Below are positions 48,828-57,510 of a DNA stretch of 64,000 bases, piece by piece. Numbering within the stretch: position 1 is the stretch's first letter; each line of letters begins with the position of its first letter. The translations under genes were made by a program, and so were the position numbers. The stretch is taken from assembly GCA_900469615.1 (NCBI GenBank), contig UBYA01000011.1:868001-932000 (forward strand), in the 5' to 3' direction. The notes below the pieces were generated by a model that was not told where the DNA came from, ran no database searches, and worked only from the letters and a program-made list of their open reading frames with translations. The stretch is from Hyphomicrobiales bacterium (GTDB lineage Bacteria; Pseudomonadota; Alphaproteobacteria; Rhizobiales; Rhizobiaceae).

Positions 48828-49724
48828 ATGTCCCAGAAAAGCGAAATCCCGAATTTCTTCGTCTATGGCGAGCCGAGCCGAGCGCTCGACGTCGGTTTCC
48901 TGCATGTGGAAACCGTCATGGACCGCAAGACGTTACATTTCGGGCATGTCGCGGCGCATAAGCACCCGCTGATGGGCCAGCTCACCTACTGGTTCAAGGG
49001 CGGCGGTCGATATCGCATCGAAGACAGAACTTGGAATTTTTCCGCTCCGACGATCAGTTTCGTGCCGAGCAACATCATCCACGGATTCGAGGTCGACGAT
49101 CAGTCGGACGCCATCGTCGTATCGGTGTCGGACGACACGCTGAAGGTGCTTGCGCCGCATGCGGATCTCGGCCTCGACGTGCCGACCTTCCTGACGGGCC
49201 GGCCGGAGGACCCTTCCTGGCAAAAGATCGACACGCTGCTCGGCATGGTAAGCGACGAATACCGCGAGCGCGGCGGCCAAAGCGAAAAGGTCATGCTGGG
49301 ACTGATCGGCGTCGTGTTGTCGCTGATGAGCCGGCTCGGCGGCAGCGCGGCCTTGCCGACGGCCTCGCCGACGGTTGCGCTCGCCCTGGCGCTGCGCGGT
49401 GCCATAGACCGGCACTATAAAAGCGATTGGCCCGTCGGCCGCTATGTCGAATTGCTGTCCACGACGCCGCATCTGCTCGACAAGGCGGCGCGCGAGGTGT
49501 TCGGGCACACGATCAAGGATATGCTGCTTGACCGGCGGCTGCTGGAGGCCAAGCGTCTGCTTTTGTTTACCATCCGCCCTGTGGAGGATATCGGCCGCGA
49601 GGTGGGCTTTGAGGACCCCGCCTATTTCTCGCGGTTTTTCCGCAAGAGGGTCGGCGAGGCGCCCGCGGCCTGGCGGCGCCGGAACCTGGAACGAGACCTG
49701 CCCGGCAAAACCTCCATGCCGTAA
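48828..49724 (+). CDS. hpaA: HpaA-like AraC-family activator
   Basis: 298 residues. An N-terminal cupin (FGHVAAHKHPLMGQLTYWFKGGGRYRIEDRTWNFSAPTISFVPSNIIHGF) precedes an AraC helix-turn-helix domain: WPVGRYVELLSTTPHLLDKAAREVFGHTIKDMLLDRRLLEAKRLLLFT and VEDIGREVGFEDPAYFSRFFRKRVGEAPAAWR. The layout and the divergent position to hpaBC match HpaA, the 4-hydroxyphenylacetate-responsive activator of hpaBC in enterobacteria. ATG 48828. Confidence 0.88.
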   Translation: MSQKSEIPNFFVYGEPSRALDVGFLHVETVMDRKTLHFGHVAAHKHPLMGQLTYWFKGGGRYRIEDRTWNFSAPTISFVPSNIIHGFEVDDQSDAIVVSVSDDTLKVLAPHADLGLDVPTFLTGRPEDPSWQKIDTLLGMVSDEYRERGGQSEKVMLGLIGVVLSLMSRLGGSAALPTASPTVALALALRGAIDRHYKSDWPVGRYVELLSTTPHLLDKAAREVFGHTIKDMLLDRRLLEAKRLLLFTIRPVEDIGREVGFEDPAYFSRFFRKRVGEAPAAWRRRNLERDLPGKTSMP

Positions 49725-49775
49725 ACGGGCGATGTTGCGGCATAAACGGGATGTCGAAGCCGGGCCTGTCGGCAT

Positions 49776-50600
49776 TCAGGTCCTTCGGTAACGCGCGCGA
49801 AATTCGCGAGGCGTGCAGTTCTCGCGTTCGTGGAACAGCCGGGAGAAATAGAAGGCGTCCTCGAATCCGATCTTCGCTGCGACGGTTTCGATCTTGTCCT
49901 CCGTCGTTGCGAGCAGTTCCTTGGCATGGTCCATGCGTACGCGAAGCTGAAAGCCCTTTGGCGGCAGGCCCACTTCCGCCGTAACCTTTCGGCGGAGCGT
50001 CGCGGGCGACATTCGGTATTCCGCGGCGAAGGCTGCCATATCGAGGGATTGCGTTGCTCTTCGCCGCAGCGCCTCGATGATTTCGGCAATATCCGGCCCT
50101 TCGGGAGAGGCGGGCTTGAGCTTGCTGGCCTGTTGCGCGGCCAGAACGACGATCCGGTGAAGAGAGGCGGCGGCAGAGGCTCGCGCCAGGTTCGTATCCT
50201 CGAGGAGATCGGCGTGGATAGCGTTGAAAAGACGCTGGGCCCGATCGAGATTGCGCAGATCGACGACCGGATTCTGCTCGCTGATAAGGCGCAGACGGAG
50301 AAAATCGCGCACCAGAGAGCCCTCGAAAAGCGCCCAGCGCTCGCTCCAGCCTTCCGCGTCGGGGCCATATGAGTGCTGGCGATTTGGGAAGAGCCAGAAA
50401 AGCGCAGGGCTTTTCACACTCTGCCGGCCTCCGGCCTCCGATTCGAGAAAGCCATGGCCATTCTCCACCAGAACCACCGCATGGCTCGGCAGCTTCCTGT
50501 CCCTGACGGCTTGCATGGCGTGTTGCCTGCCGCTGCCGGTGACGGCCAGGCCTCCGGCGGAGGCGAGCGGGGAGCGGTAGATGGCATCCGACGTTTTCAT
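49776..50600 (-). CDS. AraC-family regulator
   Basis: 274 residues with an AraC-type cupin half (ALFWLFPNRQHSYGPDAEGWSERWALFEG, as in RhaS/XylS-like members that show LFPG.H.Y) and a C-terminal helix-turn-helix pair: LDMAAFAAEYRMSPATLRRKVTAEVGLPPKGFQLRVRMDHAKELL and IETVAAKIGFEDAFYFSRLFHERENCTPREFRARYR. Convergent with hpaA, divergent from the PhyH-type oxygenase at 50698, which it probably controls. Confidence 0.87.
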   Translation of the reverse strand: MKTSDAIYRSPLASAGGLAVTGSGRQHAMQAVRDRKLPSHAVVLVENGHGFLESEAGGRQSVKSPALFWLFPNRQHSYGPDAEGWSERWALFEGSLVRDFLRLRLISEQNPVVDLRNLDRAQRLFNAIHADLLEDTNLARASAAASLHRIVVLAAQQASKLKPASPEGPDIAEIIEALRRRATQSLDMAAFAAEYRMSPATLRRKVTAEVGLPPKGFQLRVRMDHAKELLATTEDKIETVAAKIGFEDAFYFSRLFHERENCTPREFRARYRRT

Positions 50601-50697
50601 GATGAGCGAAAAGTCCAGTATAATTTTCGTCCATGGAGTGAAGCACCGCTGCTTGCTAGATTCAACCGACAATCAGCAAAGATCATGGGCGAGTGAA

Positions 50698-51627
50698 ATG
50701 TCGATTTCTTTACAGACCAAGCAAACCGGTCAGGAAGGCCCCGGCCTTGTCGCCAATGGAAAGGTTCTTTCCACCGCGCCCGATCGGCTTGGTTTTCTTA
50801 CCCCCACCGATCCCGGTATCGGTGTCAACGCAATCCGTCGCCTCTACGAGGAGAATGGCTATGTGTGGCTGAAGGGCTTCCTGCCGCGCAGCGACGTCAT
50901 CGACTTCCGCGGCTGGGTCTTCGGCCATATGGCGAAAACGGGACTGATTGCGGCGGGAACCGATCCGCGAGACGGGATCGCAGCTGCTGCAGCGCCCGAG
51001 GGCCGGGACGTGGATCGTTGTCTGATGTCCCTCGTGCGCTCGGTCGCCTATGAGGGCTTCTGCGCGCAGCCGCGCATCTCGCGTTTCATGGACGAATTCC
51101 TGTCGGGCATTTCCTATCTGCACAAGCGCAAGATCATGCGCCATGTCCGGCCCGGAACGACGACAGCAACTCCGGCCCATTACGATCTGGTCTATCTTCG
51201 CGGCGGCACCAGCCGGGTCGTGACGGCGTGGATTCCGATAGGGGACATTCCTGTCGAAATGGGCGGCCTCGTCTACCTGGAGGGGTCGCACGCTATCGGT
51301 GTCGCCATGGAACGGGAGTTTGGCGAGAAGAACAAGGATCTGAGCGCGGAAGAGCGTATCAGCGCCTACAACCGCAACATGACGGAGGGCGGCTGGGTTT
51401 CCAAGGATCTGCCCGACATGGCGGAGCGATTCGACACGCGCTGGCTGGCGGCGGATTATGAAGCCGGCGACATCATGCTCCATTCGCCGTTCATGATCCA
51501 TGCCTCGACCACCAACCAGGACGGGCGGCAACGCCTGCGTTTGTCCACCGACATCCGATATCAGAATGTCGAGGACGAAATCGACGCGCGGTGGAACAAC
51601 CATTGGACGCTCGGCGACATGTTGTGA
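50698..51627 (+). CDS. Phytanoyl-CoA dioxygenase (PhyH) family oxygenase
   Basis: 309 residues, Fe(II)/2-oxoglutarate oxygenase fold. The iron triad is H161-x-D163 (PAHYDL) and H268 (FMIHAS), with a 2-oxoglutarate-binding Arg near 279 (RQRLRLSTD). ATG 50698 is preceded by GGGCGAG; earlier codons lack a site. It stands divergent to an AraC gene, a common regulator-oxygenase pair. The substrate is unknown; members hydroxylate lipids, amino acids or secondary metabolites, so a part in the aromatic pathway is not shown. Confidence 0.83.
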   Translation: MSISLQTKQTGQEGPGLVANGKVLSTAPDRLGFLTPTDPGIGVNAIRRLYEENGYVWLKGFLPRSDVIDFRGWVFGHMAKTGLIAAGTDPRDGIAAAAAPEGRDVDRCLMSLVRSVAYEGFCAQPRISRFMDEFLSGISYLHKRKIMRHVRPGTTTATPAHYDLVYLRGGTSRVVTAWIPIGDIPVEMGGLVYLEGSHAIGVAMEREFGEKNKDLSAEERISAYNRNMTEGGWVSKDLPDMAERFDTRWLAADYEAGDIMLHSPFMIHASTTNQDGRQRLRLSTDIRYQNVEDEIDARWNNHWTLGDML

Positions 51628-51661
51628 CGATCGTGTCGCGGCATGCCGTCGGACGACGGCA

Positions 51662-52483
51662 TCATGGGGCTGCGTTCAAGATCCGCTCTATCTCGTCCAC
51701 CCGGTCGCGACGGCGTTTCAGGCGTTTGCCGATGCGGCCGAACCAGCGCTTGCGCTTCGTGGCCTCACGGCTTGCCTGAAGCTGCTCGATGAAGACCTCG
51801 CTGACATGCTCATTTTCGACCCGGTCGAAGATCCAGCAGAAGGATACGGGCAATCGGATGACGCGGAACCGCGGTTGAGCGCGCCGGGCATCCTCCGCAA
51901 TGATTCGCTGGAGAACGAGTTGATCCCACATATCGGGATTGGCGAGGCATCCCTGCCGCCAAAGCTCCAGCAGATGGGCCGCCTCAGGCGTATCGTTGAT
52001 GAGAAGGGTCGCGCTGACCAGGCTGCCGTCGGCTTCGTAGTAGGCGGCGATATCGCAATCCAGCCCGCGAAGCTCCGGCCAGGGATTGCTGTGGAAGACG
52101 GCATCGACGTCGACGTAAAGCAGCGGTCCGCAGAGCCTCGTCCTTTCCTGCAGCAGAAAGCCCGGCTTGAGCCCGGCGTTCAGTACCCAGCTACCGGCGC
52201 TCGGCAATGCCGTCGCATGGACTTTCAGCCCGATCCGCTCGGCTGAGCGGACCATGCGCTCCTTTTCCCGTTCGTAAAAGCTGCCCTCGGTGAAAAACGC
52301 CACGATCGGACCATCGGCCGCCGCCGCCCTGGATTTGCGTTCCGGCAGGTCCCGGTCTGTCGGGAACGGGACGATCAAGGCGCGCTGCCGGGCAGTCCAG
52401 GGGCGGATTTTATCGAGGATATTCAAGAGTCGCTTTCGAGCTTTGCCGATCCGTTCGGATAACGCCGCCAAGGCCCGAAGCAT
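51662..52483 (-). CDS. Putative glycosyltransferase (GT-A-like, DxD motif)
   Basis: 273 residues. The middle holds GPLLYVDVDAVFHSNPWPEL with a DVD motif, then IAAYYEADGSLVSATLLINDTPEAAHLLELWRQGC and DQLVLQRII, the pattern of nucleotide-diphospho-sugar transferase families. Lysine/arginine-rich helices lie at both ends. It probably transfers sugar in surface polysaccharide or glycan synthesis; donor and acceptor unknown. No glycan cluster surrounds it. Confidence 0.65.
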   Translation of the reverse strand: MLRALAALSERIGKARKRLLNILDKIRPWTARQRALIVPFPTDRDLPERKSRAAAADGPIVAFFTEGSFYEREKERMVRSAERIGLKVHATALPSAGSWVLNAGLKPGFLLQERTRLCGPLLYVDVDAVFHSNPWPELRGLDCDIAAYYEADGSLVSATLLINDTPEAAHLLELWRQGCLANPDMWDQLVLQRIIAEDARRAQPRFRVIRLPVSFCWIFDRVENEHVSEVFIEQLQASREATKRKRWFGRIGKRLKRRRDRVDEIERILNAAP

Positions 52484-52599
52484 GCGGGCGAGATCGGTCG
52501 TTCGGATGAACCGGGCATTCTGTCTGGCCGATTGCCGAAACGCCGCTCTGACGTCCGCAGCGGATTGGCAAACCGTTTGATCTTCGCTAATCGATTGTC

Positions 52600-52767
52600 A
52601 TGTCCGATAATGTCATCAAGTTCGAACGTCGTCCCAAGCCCAAGCCGCCGAGGCAGACGCCTCCGTGGCTGAAGCGTCTTCTGGCGATCCTGGCCATCAT
52701 CGCGTTTTTCATAGCAGCCTTTGCTTACTTCACGCTGAAAGGCGGCGCGGCCGGCCCGACATTCTGA
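52600..52767 (+). CDS. Small single-span membrane protein
   Basis: 55 residues: MSDNVIKFERRPKPKPPRQT, a proline/basic cytoplasmic tail, then one hydrophobic span (about residues 27-44, LLAILAIIAFFIAAFAYF) and a short tail. Resembles a conserved small protein recalled from Rhizobiales; function unknown. Divergent from the glycosyltransferase-like gene. No strong ribosome site. Confidence 0.65.
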   Translation: MSDNVIKFERRPKPKPPRQTPPWLKRLLAILAIIAFFIAAFAYFTLKGGAAGPTF

Positions 52768-53006
52768 GCACTCTGCCGATCGCGCGATTGAACGCCGGGA
52801 TCTTGATCGCCTGATCGACATCCCCGGTATCGCCATCCGCTTTGAGTTCCCCGGCCTGCGGCAGTTTTTTCGCTGCGCGGGATGAGAAGGCTCGCTCTCG
52901 GGCCGAACCTTTTTCGGGCAATGAAAATGGAAAATTTGACGGCTTATCCCGTTTGCATAGGGATATACCGTAAATAGTGCCTGAGCGACATAGGCATCGC
53001 TCTGCT

Positions 53007-53507
53007 TCAGCGCCGGAGCGGATTACACTGGCTTTGACCTTGGCAGGAAAGGAAACGCTGCTGAGCAGCCTTGATGTCATTCGTGACAATGCAGCGTTCC
53101 AACCACGAATAGTCGACTGCTCCGCCTGAGAATACCGTCTTTCCCGCCACGACATCCCGCCTGTTTACAGTCCATTGTAGGAGAGAACCTCGTCCGATGA
53201 ACCGCTTCTGGCAGCCAAATCGCACACATGCGAACGCTACGGATTTGGAGATAGGGGTACAGCTAAAACCGAGAGAACGGAGCTTCGCGGCCATCGCGGC
53301 TTCGTTTCCGTCCACCTCGGCAGCCAGTTTCTGCACGAACGTTTCGTAGTCCTTGAGATTGAGTGGCAACGGAACGAGTGTGTCTCTGCGAACGTCTTCG
53401 GCCCGCGCACCGCTCCAGCTCCCGAGGCAGGTTAAAAGCACGAGCATCAGACCGTTTGATTTTCTGAGCCTCGATTTATTGGTCACGACATTGCCCCACG
53501 ACCCCAA
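53007..53507 (-). CDS. Secreted hypothetical protein
   Basis: 166 residues if read from ATG 53507. A signal peptide is visible: positive KSRLRK, hydrophobic LMLVLLTCLGSW, then SGARA-ED. The mature part has five or six cysteines (SLGFSC, AFACVRFGC, ERCIV, FLSCQGQSQC), suggesting disulfides in the periplasm. No family recognised. A later start at 53447 would remove the basic N-terminus. Confidence 0.6.
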   Translation of the reverse strand: MGSWGNVVTNKSRLRKSNGLMLVLLTCLGSWSGARAEDVRRDTLVPLPLNLKDYETFVQKLAAEVDGNEAAMAAKLRSLGFSCTPISKSVAFACVRFGCQKRFIGRGSLLQWTVNRRDVVAGKTVFSGGAVDYSWLERCIVTNDIKAAQQRFLSCQGQSQCNPLRR

Positions 53508-53805
53508 CTACGTCCAGCAAATGATCAGATTCGCTGCGAGAAATCCTGTCAGGCGGCTTCGAAGGAAATGCCATCCACAGGCGATTTCCAGCGTGTGCCT
53601 GTGATCTTCGAGCTGATAGGGACATGCCGGAGATAGCCCTGATGTCTTCAGGTGCCAAACTCGGTGGATGAACGTATCCGCGCTGGTAGATCTGCTTTCC
53701 GCCGATGAGGAGGAATGGGAGGAATAGATGCTCGCGCCTGCATGGCGCAAGCGCTCGGCAAGCCATGCCGCCCAGCACCCGCGCCGCAGGGCTGCCCTGC
53801 TGCCT
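53508..53805. other. Gap with no supported gene
   Basis: About 300 bases between the secreted hypothetical gene and the PNPOx-fold gene. Minus-strand frames of 80-100 codons are open here, but they have no ribosome site, family likeness or normal composition. Nothing else is seen. Confidence 0.4.
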
Positions 53806-54285
53806 TTACAGCTCGACCTTCACGTTTTCGCCCATGTCGGGCTTTGAATTCGAGACGGCAGCAGCGGCCATCTTGATGTAGCTGATCACCGTTCCGGGGC
53901 TGTCCCAGTATTCGGCGAAAGACGGCGTGATTTTCAGCACGCGAATGGCCGGATCATCGGCGTTGCGCCACCATGCCTTGGCGCCGGTCGTCCACAGGTC
54001 TTTTATGCGTTCGCGATCGTTGGCGATTTCGGCCGTGCCGGATATCGAAACATATTTCTGGCCTTTGGTGTCGGCAAAGGCCAGGCATACGTCCGGCCAT
54101 CTTGCGATCTCTTCATCCTTGTGTCCTGCCACGTCGGTCAGAAAATAGATTGCATTGTCGATCGGCTCGGGATGAGCGGCCATCGGTCGGGCGCGCAGGC
54201 TGCCCGATATCTGGGTGGTCAGCATGCAGAAGCCGATCTTGTCGATCAGTTCCCAAACGCGCGCATTTTCGTCGAGATCCGTCAT
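53806..54285 (-). CDS. General stress protein 26-like, PNPOx-fold
   Basis: 159 residues, pyridoxamine 5'-phosphate oxidase-like split barrel. N-terminal VWELIDKIGFCMLTTQISGSLRARPM and IYFLTDVAGHKDEEIARWPDVCLAFADTKGQKYVSISGTAEI match the general stress protein 26 group, which binds a flavin. Role in oxidative or general stress is presumed. ATG 54285 follows GAGGAGA. Confidence 0.85.
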   Translation of the reverse strand: MTDLDENARVWELIDKIGFCMLTTQISGSLRARPMAAHPEPIDNAIYFLTDVAGHKDEEIARWPDVCLAFADTKGQKYVSISGTAEIANDRERIKDLWTTGAKAWWRNADDPAIRVLKITPSFAEYWDSPGTVISYIKMAAAAVSNSKPDMGENVKVEL

Positions 54286-54546
54286 GGCTATCTCCTCTCG
54301 GCCTTGTCTGGATTACAAAACTCGCCATCGTGGTAGCGGCAATGACCAAACCCCGCTGCAACCTCAATGTTCCGAAGCGAAGAACACAGGCTTCGGGCGC
54401 CGGTTCGGTGCGCAGGAGGATTGGCCTCGACGCCCTTCTCATTTTCGGCCGAGTTTGTTTTAAAGGTTGTCTCGAATTTCAGGCTGCGGCAGCAGGCGTT
54501 TACGCGCCTTGAGGCCGTCAGAGCATGTCAAGCGAAAGGCAGGATA

Positions 54547-56178
54547 ATGGAGATCATTACCACGACGCTCGTCCTCTTGCTGGCGATCGTCATCAGCGGG
54601 ACGATTTCCCGGGCAATACCGATCGTCGTGCCATTGCCGCTGATCCAGATCGCGCTGGGCGCCGTCGTGGGGCTTTCGGCCGATCTCAGCGTCCGGCTGG
54701 AGCCCGAAATCTTCTTCCTGCTGTTCCTGCCGCCGCTGCTTTTCCTGGATGGCTGGCGGGTCCCGGCCGACGAGCTCCGGCGGGATATGAACATCGTCGT
54801 CGAACTGGCCCTGGGGCTCGTGGTCTTTACCGTTTTGGGAGCCGGCCTGCTCGTCCACTGGATGATTCCCGCGATGCCGCTTGCGGTTGCCTTTGCGCTG
54901 GCGGCCGTCATTTCGCCGACCGATCCCATCGCCGTGTCCGCGATCGCGCAGAGGGTGCCCATACCGCCGCGGATGATGCATATACTCGAAGGCGAGTCCT
55001 TGTTAAACGATGCGTCCGGTCTCGTCTGCCTGAGGTTCGCGATCGCAGCAGCCCTGACGGGCACTTTCTCGCTCTATGACGCCACGCTCAGTTTTTTATG
55101 GACTGCGCTCGGCGGGCTTGCCATCGGCGTGAGCGTGACGTGGATCATTACATGGCTGAGCACCCGGCTTTCGTTTCGCTATGGCGAGGAAAGCGGCTCG
55201 GAAATCCTCGTCAGCATCCTCATCCCTTTCGCGGCATATCTCGTTGCTGAGCATCTCCATTGTTCCGGCATTCTGGCGGCGGTGTCGGCTGGGACGACCA
55301 TGAGCGTGGCCGAGAGCTCGGGGCGTGCCATGGCCGCGACCCGCGTGCGCCGCAGCGCAGTTTGGGACATGATCCAGTTCGCCGCCAACGGCACCATCTT
55401 CGTGCTTCTCGGCGAACAGCTTCCGTCGATCGCGGAGAAGGCATCGGCCACGGTTCAGGTCACGGGGCATCATGAATTCTGGTGGCTTGCGGCCTATGTC
55501 GTCGGGCTTACCTTCGGGCTTGCCGCGTTGCGGTTCATCTGGGTCTGGCTGTCGCTTCACCTGACCCTGTTCCGCCAGAGACGGCAGCGCCAGACATCGC
55601 CCAACTGGCGTATTCTCGCGGCGTTCTCCTTTGCCGGTGTTCGCGGCGCGATCACACTTGCCGGTGTGCTGACCTTGCCGTTCACCCTGCCGGACGGCTC
55701 GCCCTTTCCGGCCCGCGATCTTGCGATCTGCCTCGCCATGGGCGTCATCATCATGTCGTTGATCCTGGCGACACTTTTCCTGCCGCCGCTGCTGAAAAAT
55801 CTCGAACTCCCGAAGGATACGAAGCATGAGGAGGATGAAGTCGCGGCACGGGTCGATGCCGCCAAGGCGGCGATCACGGAAATCGCCCGCCTCCAGCATT
55901 CGCTCTCGAAGGGCCGGGAGGATGCCGATCTCTATGTGGATGCGGCATCGAGGGTGATGGAGCTTTATCGCGAACGCATTCGCAGCCAGACCAGTGGCGA
56001 TGAGGAGGCCGCGCTTTCCAAACGTACGATGGGCATCGAGCTGGAGTTGCGACTGGCTGCGGTTCGGGCGGAGCGCGCCGAAATCTTTCGCAAGCTGCGC
56101 GCAAGGCAGCTCGGCAACGAGATTGCAACCAAGCTCGTGCGGGAGCTGGACCTGCTGGAGGCGCGATATGCCGGGTGA
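54547..56178 (+). CDS. CPA1-family Na+/H+ antiporter
   Basis: 543 residues: about 12 membrane spans, then a soluble tail of about 120 residues with coiled-coil character. Key residues lie in AVISPTDPIAVSAIAQ and LEGESLLNDASGLV, the ion-binding motifs of bacterial CPA1 (YjcE-type) antiporters, and FAGVRGAITLAGVL. ATG 54547 with AGGA upstream. It exchanges cytoplasmic Na+ or K+ for protons. Confidence 0.9.
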   Translation: MEIITTTLVLLLAIVISGTISRAIPIVVPLPLIQIALGAVVGLSADLSVRLEPEIFFLLFLPPLLFLDGWRVPADELRRDMNIVVELALGLVVFTVLGAGLLVHWMIPAMPLAVAFALAAVISPTDPIAVSAIAQRVPIPPRMMHILEGESLLNDASGLVCLRFAIAAALTGTFSLYDATLSFLWTALGGLAIGVSVTWIITWLSTRLSFRYGEESGSEILVSILIPFAAYLVAEHLHCSGILAAVSAGTTMSVAESSGRAMAATRVRRSAVWDMIQFAANGTIFVLLGEQLPSIAEKASATVQVTGHHEFWWLAAYVVGLTFGLAALRFIWVWLSLHLTLFRQRRQRQTSPNWRILAAFSFAGVRGAITLAGVLTLPFTLPDGSPFPARDLAICLAMGVIIMSLILATLFLPPLLKNLELPKDTKHEEDEVAARVDAAKAAITEIARLQHSLSKGREDADLYVDAASRVMELYRERIRSQTSGDEEAALSKRTMGIELELRLAAVRAERAEIFRKLRARQLGNEIATKLVRELDLLEARYAG

Positions 56179-56364
56179 GCATGCGGCCTTCTCGACTCTG
56201 TCGCGAACAGCGGTCGCTCGCACTGCATCTATCGCGCGAGCAAGTATCAGGGAGCGGCTGAACCGGTCTGACCTTGAACCTGAATCTCTCTCTTCTTACG
56301 TCAGTGGTAGCCGAGGCTTCATGAGCTCGGCTGCAATCACGTCTGTCAGGAGTGAGTGAGTAAA

Positions 56365-56655
56365 ATGGAAGATAAGACGAAAACCATCGAAGAGCTCAGC
56401 ATCGAAGAGCGCGAGGAAATCCTCATCGACGTTGCCAGGATGCTGGAAGGGAATGCCCGCGAAGCCCTTGTCGAAGGCAACCAGCAGTTTGCGGCGCTTT
56501 CGACCAACATGGCGGAAGCAATTCGCGTCAACGCCGACGAGCTCGCCCGCGACGATCCCGAAAATGCGGAGAGGTTGTTGCAGCAGGCTGTCGCAATGAT
56601 CTCGCAGTTCAATGCTACTCATCCCTATCGGTTGATCAGCACGGCTGTTCACTAG
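56365..56655 (+). CDS. Small acidic hypothetical protein
   Basis: 96 residues, mainly helical and acidic (IEELSIEEREEILIDVARMLEG). ATG 56365 lies 11 bases after AGGAG; GTG 56356 is too close to that site. No family recognised. It lies between the antiporter and DUF1269 genes, all on the plus strand. Confidence 0.6.
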   Translation: MEDKTKTIEELSIEEREEILIDVARMLEGNAREALVEGNQQFAALSTNMAEAIRVNADELARDDPENAERLLQQAVAMISQFNATHPYRLISTAVH

Positions 56656-56705
56656 TCGGCTCGACGCCCTAATTTCTGCTCCACAACACGACCCGGAGGA
56701 ATTCG

Positions 56706-57260
56706 ATGTCAGAACTCGTAGTGCTTGGTTTCGATAATGCCGACAAGGCGGACGCCGTTCTCAACCGCCTCGTTCAGCTCGAGAAGGAATATCTGATCGA
56801 CCTGGAAGACGCCGTGATTGCCGTTCGCGACGAAGCGGGCAAGGTCCGCCTCAAGCAGAGCGTCAATCTGACCGCGGCCGGTGCCGCGAGTGGCGGGCTC
56901 TCCGGCGCATTGTGGGGGTCGCTCGTGGGGCTGTTGTTCCTCAATCCGCTGGCCGGCCTGGTCGTCGGCGGCGCCCTCGGCGCCGGGTCGGGCGCTCTGG
57001 CGGGCTCGATGGCGGATTACGGGATCGATGACGGTCTCATCGGGAAGCTCGCCGAGACCATTCCCACGAACAGTTCGGCGCTCTTCCTTCTGATACGCAA
57101 GGTCCAGCCTGAGAAGGTGCTTGCCGAGTTCAAGGGCGAGCATGCGAGACTGCTGCGCACCTCGCTTTCGCCGGATCAGGAAGCGCGACTGCGGCAGGTT
57201 CTCGTTGACGAGACGTTGCCGCCGTCCACCGGTCCAACGGCAGCTCCTGCCGCGGTTTGA
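56706..57260 (+). CDS. DUF1269 family membrane-associated protein
   Basis: 184 residues. Starts MSELVVLGFDNADKADAVLNRLVQLEKE, then a glycine/alanine-rich hydrophobic hairpin (about residues 57-103, GGLSGALWGSLVGLLFLNPLAGLVVGGALGAGSGALAG) and a soluble C-terminal part with NSSALFLLIRKVQPEKVL. This is the DUF1269 layout; function unknown, often stress-related by context. Strong GGAGG site. Confidence 0.88.
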   Translation: MSELVVLGFDNADKADAVLNRLVQLEKEYLIDLEDAVIAVRDEAGKVRLKQSVNLTAAGAASGGLSGALWGSLVGLLFLNPLAGLVVGGALGAGSGALAGSMADYGIDDGLIGKLAETIPTNSSALFLLIRKVQPEKVLAEFKGEHARLLRTSLSPDQEARLRQVLVDETLPPSTGPTAAPAAV

Positions 57261-57293
57261 CCGTGACATCCCGCCTGTAGAGATCGATCTCGA

Positions 57294-57319
57294 ACCGTGT
57301 TCCCGACAGGGAACACGGT
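57294..57319 (+). terminator. Intrinsic-type terminator after the DUF1269 gene
   Basis: ACCGTGTTCCC (57294-57304) pairs perfectly with GGGAACACGGT (57309-57319) around GACA, followed by T-rich AGTCTGTTGTT. It lies 33 bases after the stop codon. Confidence 0.7.
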
Positions 57320-57510
57320 AGTCTGTTGTTGCCTCCAAGGCATGCCGGGCCGCGGATGGCCGATTGCCGATCGATGCGTCTTCCATATCGCGAGGAATAT
57401 TGTCATGGTAAGCATCAGGTTCGTCTCATAGTCGGCGGCATTGCAGCAAGGGGAGGGGCAAGACCCGGACGGCCATTGTCAGCATGCGTTTCCAGACGAA
57501 AAGTTGCGCG

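Noticed and set aside
53476..53778. Overlapping minus-strand frames of 80-100 codons
   Set aside because: No ribosome site and no recognisable domain; could be a decayed gene but this cannot be shown.
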